DNA of 64,000 nt from Trametes villosa (taxonomy: Eukaryota > Basidiomycota > Agaricomycetes > Polyporales > Polyporaceae), in assembly GCA_002964805.2 (NCBI GenBank), contig PUDQ02000105.1:124001-188000 (forward strand). The letters are read 5' to 3'. The notes under the pieces are model-generated. The model made no database searches and was not told the origin of the DNA. It saw only the letters and a program-made list of their open reading frames with translations. Position numbers and translations under genes: made by a program. This document shows, piece by piece, positions 22,212 through 34,400 of the stretch; position 1 is the stretch's first letter, and each line of letters opens with the position of its first letter.

Positions 22212-23338
22212 CTATTCAGTCAGCTTGTCCGTGACGTCCTCTCGTGGAACGCGCTCGCGCAGGGCGGTGCCTGGAGTGTGCCCCGCGAAGGATGAAACGG
22301 TGACAGCGTCGCCCGAGGCGCCCCCGTCCTCTGGGAGGAGGGAAGCCGGTTCTTCCTTCTTGTCGCGAATGGGCGCTTGCGCTGCCGCTGCGCGTGGTCG
22401 CGCGGGCGCAGGCGTGCTCCGGCGGGAGGCCCAAATCAGATAGAGTACGGCCTCGGAGGACGCGACGACGATAGCGACAGATAGGGCTAGAAGCACCCGC
22501 TGACAGAAAGAAGGTAGGAGTCAGCCGTTTGTGCATTGAGTAGCCCAGGCACGCCCTGCGGAGGGCGCGGTTGGTTGGGTGCAGAAGTACAGAGAAACTC
22601 GTGCCGACAGACCATGGCTATTGGTTATTGCCTCCTAGATTGGCATGTGGCTGGCCCCAAAGACGTGGGGGACGCATCCCAATGGACATGTACCGGAGGT
22701 CCCAGGAAGGAACCTCGAATGGACTGAATGCGGCGCCAGGCACAGCACATACCCTTGCAGCGTACGTTCCGCGAGGAGGGCCAGGATCTGTCGACACGAA
22801 CCTCGCGCCAATGTCAGACACTCACCCACTCGTCCTTCCATGCAAGGTGGCCGGAAGCATAGAACGCCGCGACGGCCGAGCCACCAATGGTAAGGAGCGC
22901 ATTCACGACCGCAGTCACGGCGCGTCGGTCACTCAGCTCGCGCCGCCGCGCCGCCTGCGAGTCGCCGGTCGTGCCTGGGACGGGCACAGAAGGGAACCGC
23001 CGATCTGGAGAGGTGCGCGTGCCGGCAAGGAGCGCGAGCATGGTGTAATCCCGCGCGTGCAGGGGCGGCGCATGACGGGCGAGTGCCTGTCCGCCGTCGG
23101 GCGTTCTGGACCACTTGGACACGGCGGCGAGGAGGTCATACGGGACGAGCTTGACAGGCGGGGCTGCGTCAGCATTGTCGCCGCTGGGGTAGTTGGAAGG
23201 CGGAGAAGATGCCGTGAGGATGCTGTCCAGCTCCGACGCGAGAGGCTCGGGCAGGAGGGCCACGAGAGGGCGTAGTGTATCCGCGAGGTGATCCTCGAGG
23301 GACACTGCCAGGGTCGCGGGGCCGTGGTCAGCTGGCAT
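22212..23338 (-). CDS. VMA12: V-ATPase assembly factor Vma12/TMEM199
   Basis: Two exons (23338-22826 and 22499-22212) give 266 aa; the intron is 326 nt, long for this locus. Vma12 is an ER membrane protein that with Vma21 and Vma22 assembles the Vo sector of the vacuolar proton pump. The cytosolic N-terminus carries VPYDLLAAVSKW and HARDYTMLALLAGT. RREL then precedes two membrane segments, VVNALLTIGGSAVAAFYASG and VLLALSVAIVVASSEAVLYL, separated by a short loop (HLAWKDEW), as in the family. The tail is hydrophilic with an acidic end. The second membrane segment begins exactly at the exon 2 boundary. It is divergent from the ataxin-10 gene, with 302 bases between start codons. Confidence 0.85.
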
Positions 23339-23640
23339 TATCGCCTCCTGCGTCCGAGTGCTGTGTCTATCGCCGTGGGTGCAGATGACGGTGCGGCACT
23401 GGAGGGCGGTGCGCGACGGCGAGAGAGCCGAGTATGTTTGCAGCGCGGGGTCGGTGGCTGAGTTGCGCGTGGCGGGGTGGGCGCCTGTGGGTGCGCCCAC
23501 CGATCGGCCTGATTCGGCTAGATCGATTATCCAGTTTGTCCACAAACGACGACGACGCCGGCAACTACGCCCGCGGCGAAGAGGATGTGCTCGCGCTCTC
23601 TTCCCACACCGCTCGACTAATTCATTTCCGGCTCGGAGCA

Positions 23641-26162
23641 ATGGGCGAATCCAGCCTATCCCGCGACGACTCCGATGCGCGGAGGATCCAACAGGCCGCA
23701 GACGGCTTCGATCCCGACATCGCGGAACGAGTACACGCCCTGACAGACACACTGGACGAATACGCCGCCATCCTCGCTACGGACGAGCAAGCTAGGTAAG
23801 GCCAAGCCGTTCGCAGCGCTGCTCAGTGCCTGATCATGTGTTTCTGCGCGCATTCCAGACAGAATATTGGCAATGCGACCAATCCCTCTATCTGGCCTGT
23901 CCTGTGCGGACTGTGGGACGCCGCCGCCGCTGCACATGCAGATCCCGAGCCCGATGACGCCCCTCGTCTCATCCGGCTCGTCGTGAGCCTTGCTAGGTTC
24001 ACGCGCAATCTTGTCGCCGCCACGCCGGCCAATCAAGAACGCGCATTGTAAGCTCCCGTTCCTTCATTTCTGCACGGCCTCATCTCACGATAGACCCGGT
24101 GCGGGGCCCCTCAAACAGCACAAATGAAAAGTCACTACGAGCCCTAATCTATCATTACACATCCTTTAATGCGACACAGGACGCAAGCTGTCAGTTAATT
24201 GCCGTCATTAATTATCTTGTTCATTACTGAACCCTCCGCAGCGTTCCCGGCGACGAGGATGCTGTCGCAAGCATTGTCAAATATTGTCACGGGCAATGAT
24301 GCGCTAGCCGAGACCTTGTGGTCGACGTATCTCAGCCTACCCGAGGAACAACTCATACTCACGTACGTTCAACGAATTCTCCGAATGCCCCGTTTTGTAG
24401 CTGCCCTGACATTCCGCGCGGACGTTCTCCGTCTAGCCGCCTCTTCGCCTCGCCGGACGCGCGCACGGTCTCGTCGGCCTTCGTGCTGGTACTCAATTGC
24501 GTGCACGATAGCGCGCACAGGGCGTATGTACCCGCCGCCCCCGAGTACACCAGCTGGCCGACAAACGTGCCTTGACGACGTTCTGCAGGGAGCTCCTCGT
24601 CAGAAGCCCGCGCGGGCCCCGAATATGCCTCACGATGCTCGACCGCCTCGCCTCTCTCTTCGACGCGGAAGAATCGTCCGAGGAGGGACGTGCCTTCGAC
24701 ATCGGGTACGTACCCGGCCAGCCACATTCGAAGCGGCGCACGGACGACCGCGCTGCTGCTGCTGCGGCATCTTGTATACTGACCGACCACGCAACTTTCC
24801 GCCCAGGTACGCTGTGTTCGAACGCATTATCGAAGCAGGTCTGGCCGCGGAACTCTACACTCGGCTGACAGTGTAAGCACCCCGCTCCGTGGCGCGTGAT
24901 TCGCCCCGCACGATCAAACCTTGGTGAATTGCGGCCGTGCGCGCCAGCCTCGCTGACTCTCCTCCCGCCCTTCTTGCAGGGAAGCCGAGGTGGTCACGCC
25001 GCACCAGACGACCCTCCTCAAGCTCGTGGACTCGTATCTGCACGCATCGCAGCAAGCGCATACAGTCGCGTTGGCACGGCAACCGGCGACAGATAGGGGC
25101 CCCTCGCTCTTCGACGTGCTCACGGCCGCCTTCCTCGCGCTCTCGGCGTACGCGCAGAACGCAATCGCGCGAGCGATAGGGCCCGGCCGCACGTCCCCGG
25201 CTGAGGAAGCCGCGTCGCATCCTCCGCCCGCAGCGGAGGATGAGGGTGGTGCGGCCCCACCGCCGCTGCAGAACCTCGACCTGCTCCTCCCGAAGGTTTG
25301 CGAGGCCCTCGTCCTCGCCACCCAATGCCTGACGACGGTGGCGCTGCGGGCTGAAGAAGCCGCCGCGACGCGTCCCGGGGGCCCACCACCCGCGCACCCG
25401 TCTCCGAGTCCCAAGCACACCCTCGTCGCCGCCACGGGCCCGTCTGGGCCGCGGTTCGTCGAGAGCCTGATTGGTGCGCATGTCCGTGCGTCTGTCAGTG
25501 GTGGTGTCTGCTGACCGTGCCGTGTCTGCACCCCGAAACCGACCGGCACCTCTGGGTTCTCGCGCGACAGACACACTCCGGCTCGTCGACGCGTTCGTGC
25601 CACGCATTACGTACGGCAAGGTCGCCAAGCGCCCGGCTCCCCCGGACGGGGCGGAAGACACAGCACAGGCCCATGAAGCCTCTTCCGGAAGCCCGCCTAA
25701 CGGTGGGGCAGACCAGGCTGGACCCGCCCCAGAGGAGGCGCTAGCAGCACAGGCGTTCGCGCACGTCCGGCGCGACCTTGTCCGCCTCCTTGGGATCCTA
25801 GCGGCCGAGAACCGCGAAGTACAGGATCGCGTGCGCGAATGCGGTGGCATCCCTGTCGTCATGAACCTGTGCGTCGTGGACGACTATAATCCATGTGAGT
25901 CTGGACCTGCCTTTGCCATGACCTCGGGACCCGCCCGTCTTCTGCCGGCGGTGCGGGGACGAGGTCAGGATCGGATCGGTGCGCGGAGGGCGGTGACTGA
26001 CGCGTCGGGTGACCCACAGACCTGCGCGAACACGCCATCTTCGCCTTGCGCAACCTGCTGCACGCAAACGCGGAAAACCAGGCGGTGGTAGACGCGATCA
26101 AGCCGGTGGGGAAATGGGACGAAGAGAAGGTTCTGCGGGACATCCGTAGCGGCGGGCTGTAA
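23641..26162 (+). CDS. ataxin-10 homologue
   Basis: Ten exons join in phase to 588 aa: 23641-23795, 23859-24047, 24119-24189, 24242-24362, 24437-24523, 24589-24705, 24807-24872, 24980-25473, 25571-25894, 26020-26162. The small 71-nt third exon (ALIYHYTSFNATQDAS) is needed to restore frame. Family landmarks: RMLSQALSNIVTGNDALAE, SPDARTVSSAFVLVLNCVHD, and the C-terminal ataxin-10 domain with VRRDLVRLLGILAAENREVQ, GGIPVVMNLCVVDDYNPYLR and EHAIFALRNLLHANAENQ. The yeast relative is Ctr86. The family forms armadillo-like helical repeats; its molecular role in fungi is not settled, and septation or cytokinesis has been suggested for animal and yeast members. A long Pro/Ala-rich insertion lies inside exon 8. 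Confidence 0.9.
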
Positions 26163-26499
26163 GCTCTCGGGATAGTCACTCGCATACGTGTCTGCGCGAA
26201 GCCCCTCGGCTAGATATGCCCCGTCCGTGAACGAACCTAGCGATAGCCACAGCCTCGGCCAGACCACGTCCACATCCGCTGTAGTTTGCAATATGAACCC
26301 AAGCGGTGTGACAGCCCGCCCCGTTCGCGCGTCCGACATGGATTTAGGGTGGCAGCCTTGCTCAGCCGCTTCTCATGGCACGGAAACAGGCGCGAAAACA
26401 GCGCACTCGTGACATACCCCCCGCAGCGGTAATTAGTACAGTACAACGCCGATCGCGGCAGGCGTAGCATCCAGCTCGCGCACACGCGTGTGAAGCTCG
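26163..26499. other. convergent intergenic region
   Basis: 337 bases between the ataxin-10 and LEO1 stop codons; nothing recognisable beyond the presumed 3' untranslated regions. Confidence 0.4.
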
Positions 26500-28474
26500 C
26501 TACTCCTCGTCCTCGTCGTCCTCGAACCCGACCGCGCGCCTCTTGCGGGGGCCGGCATTCCGGGACCGGTGCGGCGCAAAGTCGTCGTCTTCCTCCTCCT
26601 CGCTCTCCACGTCCATCGCGTCTTCCCCGGCGGCGCCCTTGCCCGCGGAGCCCCCGGCGCCTGCGTCGTCGCCGTCGCTCTGGCGCCGCTTGCGCTCGGC
26701 GGCCTCGTTCTGCGAGATCTTCGCTTCGAGGCGCTCGAGGTCGTCTTCCGCGTCTTCAGCATCCTCCTCCGCGTCCCGCGCGGCGCGCTTGCGCTTCCGG
26801 CGTCGCGCCTCATCCTCTGCGAAATCCTCGTCTTCGTCGGTGTCCGCCACCACGAAGTCGTCCGTTTGATATTCGCCTGGGCCTTTCCGGCCGGCCTCGT
26901 CGGCGCCTCCGGACGGCTTGCGCTTGCCCCTTCGGCCAGCGCCGCCCTCGTCCCCGTACTCGTCCTCAGACCCGCCGCGTCCAAAGCCGGCGTCATCATC
27001 GTCATCGTCGTCCGACCACATGTCGTCGCCGTTGCGCTTGCGCGCATAGCCAGACCGCCGACGACGCGGCGCGCCAAACCCATCGTCGTCGCCCGCACCC
27101 GCACCGCCGCGGGACTTGCGCGGCTTGCGCGCGGCGGCCTTCTCGAGCTCGAGGCGCTCGCGCTCGGGGTCGGTGGTCGGCTCGGGCGCCATGCGCAGGC
27201 GCGCGACGCGCGTGTGCTTCTGGCCGACGGCGCGCACGAGCATGCGGTGCGTCTCGGACTGCATGCCGGTGGGGCGCAGGGACATGTAGCCGGTGACGAC
27301 GGCCTCGCACTGGAGGATCTCCGCGCGCTTGTGCTGCGCGACGAGGTAGGTGAGGCCCTGGCCGGCTGCGGGCGCAGAGCCCGACGCGGATGCGGACTGC
27401 GAGAGAGTCTGGGACTGTGATTGGGAGAACGAGGGTTGCGACGCGGAGGCGCCGCCGAGGGCCTGGCGCGGGACGGCGCCGGAGGTGTCAATGGACTGGG
27501 TCACGTCGAATAGTTCCTTTCCGAGCTGCAGGCTGAGCGAGCCGTCGGACCACCTGACGATGCGGCTGTTGGATTGCCTCCGCTGGGGGTGACAGAGGTG
27601 GGAGAATGAGATATGGCGCCGCGCGCGATTCCGGGGCGGACAGAAGAAGGGGGAAGAAGCCGAACGTTAGCAAATTACGCGAGGACAGAGAAGACGCAGG
27701 CGGCGCAATGAATCAGGTAGGCACTCACGTCCTGGCCGAATTGGTCTTTCGCCCACCGCCAGCGGACGGTGTTCTCTACTTTCAGCTTAATTGACATGCT
27801 CTTTTCGCGGAGGGACTCGGCCTGCTGCGCGTCCTCATCCTCCTCCGGGCCGGCATAGGTGTCAGGGTGGAAGGGTTTAGAGTCGAGTTTAACAAAATTG
27901 GGCATGCGAATGACCCAGTACTGCGCGCGAGGGCAGCGTGAGTAAGAATTCGCGGCGCGGGAGAAGGAATGGGGAAACGCAGGAGGTACGCACACTTCCA
28001 TCCGAGCTTCGCGGTACTGGTATGTTGGGGATGGCCACATCGGCCTCCAGGCGCTGTTCCATGACCTGCTCTGGTTCGTCTTCCTCGGCATATTCCAGGA
28101 GCTCTCTGCGGTGGCGTTCCGGGGAAGACAATCCGTCGTCCTGGTCCGCGTGTTCTGAGGGTGCAGAGGAGGCGGGTCTCCTGGGGTCATACGGACCAAT
28201 TCAGAACAAGGGCGTGGATTACGGAGACGGGCGCGTACTCGTGCTCGACCATGTTCACGTCCTCGTCTCCTCCGAAGAGGTCGTTCATTTCCTCCTGCTC
28301 GTCCTCGTCCTTGCCGTCATCGTCGGTGGTTTCGGTTGGCTGGGCGAAGGTGGGCAGAATGTCATCGAGATTCTCCATCTCTGCGTCTTCAGCTTTAGGG
28401 GAAGAAGAGCCTCCCGTGTGCGCCGGTTCATGTTTCGCTTGGGGAGAGAGAAGTGCGCCTGCGAGGGAGGACAT
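26500..28474 (-). CDS. LEO1: Leo1, subunit of the PAF1 transcription elongation complex
   Basis: Four exons (28474-28239, 28180-27994, 27920-27729, 27582-26500) join to 565 aa; introns are 58, 73 and 146 nt. Leo1 binds RNA polymerase II with Paf1, Ctr9 and Cdc73 and supports co-transcriptional histone modification. The N-terminus is acidic (EEMNDLFGGDEDVNMVEHE). The Leo1 core domain follows: VAIPNIPVPRSS, YWVIRMPNFVKLDSKPF, KLKVENTVRWRWAKD, NSRIVRWSDGSLSLQLGKEL and LTYLVAQHKRAEILQCEAVV. The C-terminal 200 residues are extremely charged (Asp/Glu and Arg/Lys blocks), usual for Leo1. The plus strand opposite this tail is open by composition only. Confidence 0.93.
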
Positions 28475-29862
28475 GGTGGCCGCGCGAACACACCGACGCG
28501 CCCGGCGCCTGTCCAGTCCGCCGACGGGCGATCGGGCGCTTGTCCCACGTGGCGTCTCCGGAAGCTGGTCGACGCCAGGACGCGGGCGCGGGAGCACCGT
28601 CGGTGCACCTGTCCTCTACTCAGTTCAAGCCCAGTCGCATATCCGATCCGGGCCAATTTCTGGCCCAAATAAAGGTCGAATGTGTGGTCCACTCCCTCGG
28701 GTTGGACCACCGGGAGGTGCGTGTTACCCGATATGGTTAGCGCGGATGAGGGGCAAAGGTGCCGCTCGTGCGCCAGCACTCGCAGCGCCCGGCGTTGCTC
28801 CTCCTTCTCCTCCCGCCGTCGCACCCTGCCCGTCCCATGCGCTAGCACGAACCCTTGGCTCGAAAAATTCCGCTCAGGGTCCTCCTTGCGACACATTGCT
28901 CGCCCTCTGTCTCACATGTCCGCCCGTGTCTCCATGTCCAGTTGCTTATCTCCGGTTCCTGCTCCTACCCCGTCACGACTGTGCCTCCTCTCCTGTCCTC
29001 GGTCACATCGCCCAATTTGCATCCTCTCGTACACTGTAGGCTTGGGTCACACTCTGGCTTCTGTGTGCCGTATCGTAATAGATCTGGTGGAAATATATGA
29101 CCTGTCCTGTTACTTGCCGGCCAAGCACGCGCATCAGCCGCGAGATCTGTAGCCTGGCTTCCGAGTGCTTGTTCTGCGGTCTGCCCATCTGTTCTCAGTC
29201 TTCGAGTGCCCCGCCTGTGTAGCCTGTTCTGTGCGATTGGTCATGAGCTGCGTCCGAGTGCGCCAGGATGTGTTCGAAAGAAAGCTGAACGCACTGCCTC
29301 ATGCGCTCCGGGGGACCCGGGAAGGACCGAAGGTGGACTGCAGCCCTCCTGCGCGCGCGCGGGTCCGCGGGACCTGACTTCCTCCCCCCATCCCATCCTG
29401 ACTCGTCCCAGGTGAGTCTCCCAAATTAAGTCCGTTTCCCCCTCTCTGCCGCCCGGAGCGTGACGTCGCCGAGGGCGCGAACTTGCGCCCCGACCTCCAC
29501 AAGGACGCGAGGACGCGCTGTGGGAGTCCTCTTACGCCGGCCTTTGCGTTCCAAGGATGCCCTGCCAGCCCGCCGCGCCGACTGACATTGTCGGCGTCGC
29601 GGGTCGCGCCTGCACCGACCGCCGCGGGCCGGCGGAGTTCATATAAAAGGTACTCGGGATAGAGGGAGGGATCCCCAGTCTAGCGAGCCGTCCTCGGTGC
29701 GACTGCAAGGCTGTCCCGAGGTTACCTTCCTCTTCCGGACGTCCAGACGCCCACCATCCCTTCAAATACGCCACCCTGCCTCGCCACAGACATACTTCAG
29801 GTCCTCCCCATCCCTCCCTCGCTGCTCGCTACCCCTCCATATCGTCCCCATCGCCGTCCGCC
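28475..29862. other. intergenic region with one TATA box
   Basis: 1.39 kb without a supportable gene between the LEO1 start and the next gene on the plus strand. The right end holds a good TATA box (listed) and pyrimidine-rich 5' leader sequence. Several open frames here are composition artefacts with no domain character. Confidence 0.5.
29642..29649 (+). promoter_or_regulatory. TATA box
   Basis: TATAAAAG lies 221 bases upstream of the ATG of the unknown gene at 29863, followed by a CT-rich leader of the kind seen at fungal transcription starts. This suggests a regulated core promoter and a leader of roughly 180 bases. Confidence 0.5.
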
Positions 29863-31444
29863 ATGATGAGTTCCCCCTCTCCTAGGTACGCGCTCCCTCC
29901 CTCGCCCACCCTTGCCCTCGCTCATCTCCACCTCTCCCTCCGTAGTCATTCGCCCCGCAGCAACCTCGCGCTCGGGACCGACTCCCACCATCCCGACTTC
30001 TTAGGCACCGCGTCTCAAGATGATGAGCTTCAAGAGCTTGACATCTTCCACACCGTATGCACATCTCCCTCACCTGTCGAGTCACTGTCTTACCCATGCC
30101 CTCTAGTACACTCATGATGACAACACCGACATGACCATCGAGGCCTCCGCTGATGTCGCGTCCTACCCCAGCTCTGATTTCACTCCGTCCTGGCCGTCGT
30201 CTTCCGGCTATCACTCCAACTCCCTCCTCCTCCTCGGCGCCGCGCCGGCGTCTTCCTCCATTGGCTTCGCGCGCCCTACGCAGCCCCTGCACGACTCCTA
30301 CTTCAATGACGACCTGGTCTACTGCGACACAGCCAGGACTCTCCCCCGTATCCATGTCGACACCGAGTTTCACAACGCCCTCCCGTCCTCTCTCGACCCG
30401 CGCTCCCCTGCCCCCTCCTTTGACCGCTCGCCGACGGCGCATATGATGCCGACCCCGACCTCCTACACGCACTCCAGCCCGTCGAGCTCGTTCCCGCCCG
30501 CCACGCCCCAGACTCCGTTCCACATGTCGCCGGTCGGCACGCCGTACATCAAGCAATCGAGCTCGCCCTACTCGCCCTTGATCTCCTTCTCCCCGTCTGC
30601 GCTCACTGTCCAGCCTGCCATCCTCGAGCCTGTATGTTGCCTCATGCTCATCTTGTTATCATGTCATCTGATCTCTCTTACCTTCCTTAGCAGGACACCC
30701 TGTGGCACCCCAACCCGGCTGAGGGCGAGGAAGGCTCGCACAGAGTCCTCCCGCTCGCCCAGCAGTGGGGCCACCCCTTCGGCGGCGAGCTCGTCCCGCA
30801 GCCGGACTACCGCCCGCACACCCAGAGCGACCGCCGCCGCTACGTCGAGCAGGTCAAACTCGAGGCCCCGATTCTGTTCTTCATGGACAGCCCCAAGGCG
30901 CTCGGCATCCCGCTCAAAGACGCGCTCAGCAGCCGCTTCATGCACCTCTTCGGGCGGGATGACCCGATGTTCGAGGGCCGCGGGCCCTCGGTGTCGATCC
31001 GGCTGAACGTCAGTCATTTCCTCCTTCATATGCGCAGATGCACGTTATCTGACTGTGATGGTTTCCACCTGTGCGCTTGTCCACGCCGGTGCCGCCTTCT
31101 GCGATACAGTGGCCGGGCTACGCGCCCTGGAGCCGGCAGATCCCCACCAGGGACTTCCGGAGCCCCCCGCACCCCGTCACGCGCGCGAAGCTCGCGCGCA
31201 ACGTCGCGAAGACGATCAAGCGCTTCATAGATGTAGGTTCCCCGCGCCCTCCCCTTCGCCACACGCTAATCCCTTACCCCGTCTGCAGGAGATGAACCAG
31301 CGCCCGATGGAGGACGACTCGCAGGGCAGATGGCGCGTCGGGAAGCGCCACATCCAGTACGAGGACCTCATGCTCGTCGGCCTCCAGCACGTCTCGATGG
31401 GCTCGTGGCAGGCGCACGTCCGCCTCATGCCGCGCAGGCACTGA
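29863..31444 (+). CDS. conserved basidiomycete protein of unknown function
   Basis: Six exons (29863-29885, 29946-30054, 30107-30631, 30691-31008, 31110-31232, 31289-31444) close in frame to 417 aa. The first 235 residues are rich in Ser, Pro and Thr and probably disordered. The C-terminal 170 residues form a compact domain: VEQVKLEAPILFFMD, GIPLKDALSSRFMHLFGRDD, SVSIRLNWPGYAPWSRQIPT, RAKLARNVAKTIKRFIDEMN, RWRVGKRHIQYEDLMLVGLQ and SWQAHVRLM. I know similar domains from other agaricomycetes as a conserved hypothetical family, but no function. A transcription-linked role would fit the disordered acidic head but is speculation. ATG at 29866 is an equally possible start. Confidence 0.8.
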
Positions 31445-34400
31445 GGCGCGCACGTGTGCACGCCCTGTGTGCAGGGGCGGGGACGCCTCATCGCCCCGCT
31501 GTCTGCCACAGCCGCCGAACGCACTATCGACACCGGTCGCCACCGCCTCCGACCACCCTCGCCATGCTTCTCCACTCATCACTCAATCTCTGTCTCTCGT
31601 CTCTCATCACGCGCCCTCTCACCACCACAACCGCTGATCTTCCTCCGTGCCCCCACCGCCACGAGTGCGCGCTGGCCCAGAGGGCCGACGCTTCTACACG
31701 CCCGCATAGGCACGTACACGAAGCGCGGCCCTGCCCGCGAGTGCGGTCCACTCGGCGCGGGCGCATGGATGGACAGCACTATCTCCTGAGAAGCCTACGG
31801 ACAACCTCAGGACTTCTTTTTTCCCTCATCGTATGACCTACTATGATGGGCGGAGCAGGCTGGGGCCTGTGCCCAGCCTTGACTAAGATACCCCTTGTAG
31901 CTTGGTGACCTCCTCTCTTCGCCTATGCTTGCCCCTTCGATACTCGCCTTCTCCGTTCTTGAAGTTGCTATGCACCCCGCGCTTAGAGCTCTCCCCACGT
32001 ACGCTCCCGTGCTGAATCTCCTGGCATCTATCCCTGCGATCTTGCTTTATCACTGTTCTCGGTTGTCCAGATAACGAATGCCCAATGACGATACCCGCCT
32101 CTGCAGTATCTCGCTTCCCAATGTAACAAGAGTTCCTCCACAGCGCAGCGCCCTAAGCCCTCCTCGACATCCAGCAACTGCAGCCTCAAATTAGCAAGTG
32201 CGGTGCGAACATGAAAGCTTGATCAAGCATCGCGTGCGAATATCCGGATACTCTACTCGCAAGCGCCACCACCGACCGGTGCACACGTCCTTCGACGCAG
32301 AACCTCCGTCCTCGTCGCAGGTCATCCCCGACATATCCAGTGCGGTCCATATGCACCCCTCACCGCCTCTCAATCGATTCGTACGTGGGTTCGAAGCTCT
32401 ACGGCGCCGCGGCGGTGCATAGCACCCATCGATAGCTGAACGGCGGTGCGCGTGCCTCGCGAGCGTGGACCTTCTCGCGCCTCAAGGCATACTGCATACG
32501 CCTCAAGGCGTGCGTGCCAACCCCGGCCGCCCGCGCGATGGCTTCGCTCGGTACGTCCCCGCGCGCCCCGCAGCACCCGTTCTCCTAACAGGGTCATGCA
32601 GCCATCTCGTATCGCGCGCACAGACACCGTGACAAGTTCCGCCTATCCGCTCTATCCGCCACCATGGGCCCCGTCACATGCGGCCGCGGGCGGAGGGCAC
32701 GGCAGCAGCGAAGCCAGAACGCGCTCACCGCCACGGTTATCCGATTTTCTCGAACGCGGCACCGGCGGACGGGCCTGCTGGCGGTGCAGCGCGCACCGCC
32801 AGGGCGCTGCCAGCTGACGTGCACGCGGGAGAGAATGCGCGAGCGGCGCCCCCGTGCGCCGCCCTGCCGCTTCGTGGCGCCGATGCGCACTCAAGTACTC
32901 AATGCGCGGGAGGAATCGTCGTCGACTCTTCTTCGCGCAGACGGGGAACACCGTCCAGGTAATGAATGCGATGCGAGCCTCCGACGGTACCGGAATACCA
33001 GTGTCACGGTGGAGGCGCGCGAGCATCTCGCTCGCCCTGGCTTCTTGTCGACATATATCTCCGCCGCTGCCGCTGCGCCACGCAATATATCGCGTTCACC
33101 GACGGAAGCAGAGGTGCGCACCGGCACGCGCGCGGGATGTCGACGCGCTTCCGTGGCACTGACAGTCGCCGCGCCCTCGCACGGCCTCGCGTCCGCTTTT
33201 CCGCTTGTGTCCGGCACTTCGAAGGTCGCACTATCGCGGACACGGAGCTCGGGATATCGAGAGATAAGCCTGCACAGAAGCGGACGGCTGATCGCAGCTT
33301 CCACTCTTGTGGGAAGGTATCGTCGGTATGGGAGGCTGCTCTCCGGGTAGGTTGGCGTCGGCGCGGGACGGAGGGCGGCGCAATGTCGTCTGACCTCGCA
33401 CTCGGAGGGTCCCGCCGCGCTGCATCGCGCACCCGCAGGTCCACAGGGCGTCGGTGGCTGACCGGTGGCGGTCATGGGGATCTGCAGTGAGCGGAATAGG
33501 GAGGAAGACAGGCCGACAGTGGGATGGTGGCAGCGTGGCGAGCGCGTGGTGGTTTGGAAGGAGTTCTAAGAGTGACCGGCGTAATAGTCGTTGCTCGCGC
33601 CACGGTACTCAACGCGCGAGCCTCAAGGCACGCTATGACGCGTCGAGCGCGGGGAAACGCGCGAGAGACAGGTACGCGCTCGCTGATTTCACGTTCAGGT
33701 ACCGTGACCGACAATGGACCGCGCAGGCGGCGGCAGTGCCCGTGATGTTTAACGGAGCGCCCGCAATATCCCTCCTGTTCCCACTGCACCTCCCAGCGCC
33801 GTACCATCGGAGACATCATCTGCACAGAAGGGTACGGGAGCCGTGCTATGTCCGGCCGCGGTGGCGCTGGCGCGTGCTGCTGAGGTCGTGCCGCATGTGT
33901 GGTACGTAGTCTAAGTTCGAATGTACGCTTGATGTTCGCGCTTCAGGTACACGTTCCGCCGACACGATCGATGGTCGCCGACATCGACGTTCGGCAGCCA
34001 TCGCCCATGTAGTCCCGGGACGAAGATGAGGCAATCCGAGGAACATGATAACGGCCCGCCTGCGCCTTCCGTGCTCTGAAAGGTCATGGGGGCTCCGGTG
34101 TCTGTCTCGGTCGACTACTACCGTCGGTGTCCGACATCCACTCCGCGGACCGGGTGCAGCCAGGTAACACAGGTGCGTGCCGGCTTCTGGTTTGGAACCC
34201 CGGGCTCCACCATCTCGTGTATTCGGAACGCTAGTCGACGCGGCTGTCATCAGCCGGATGCAGACCGTGCTGAGGGCTCTCATGCAACAGCACATGCTGC
34301 CCGAGCTGCCATGCACGGAGCGACGTCGGGCTGATCAGGGCTGCCACTGAGAATCAGGCCGTCGGAGCGCCGGGCGTGCTGATTCTCGGTATGTTCCTGA

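Noticed and set aside
26569..27420. 283-codon plus-strand ORF opposite LEO1
   Set aside because: Antisense of the charged Leo1 tail; no domain and extreme composition.
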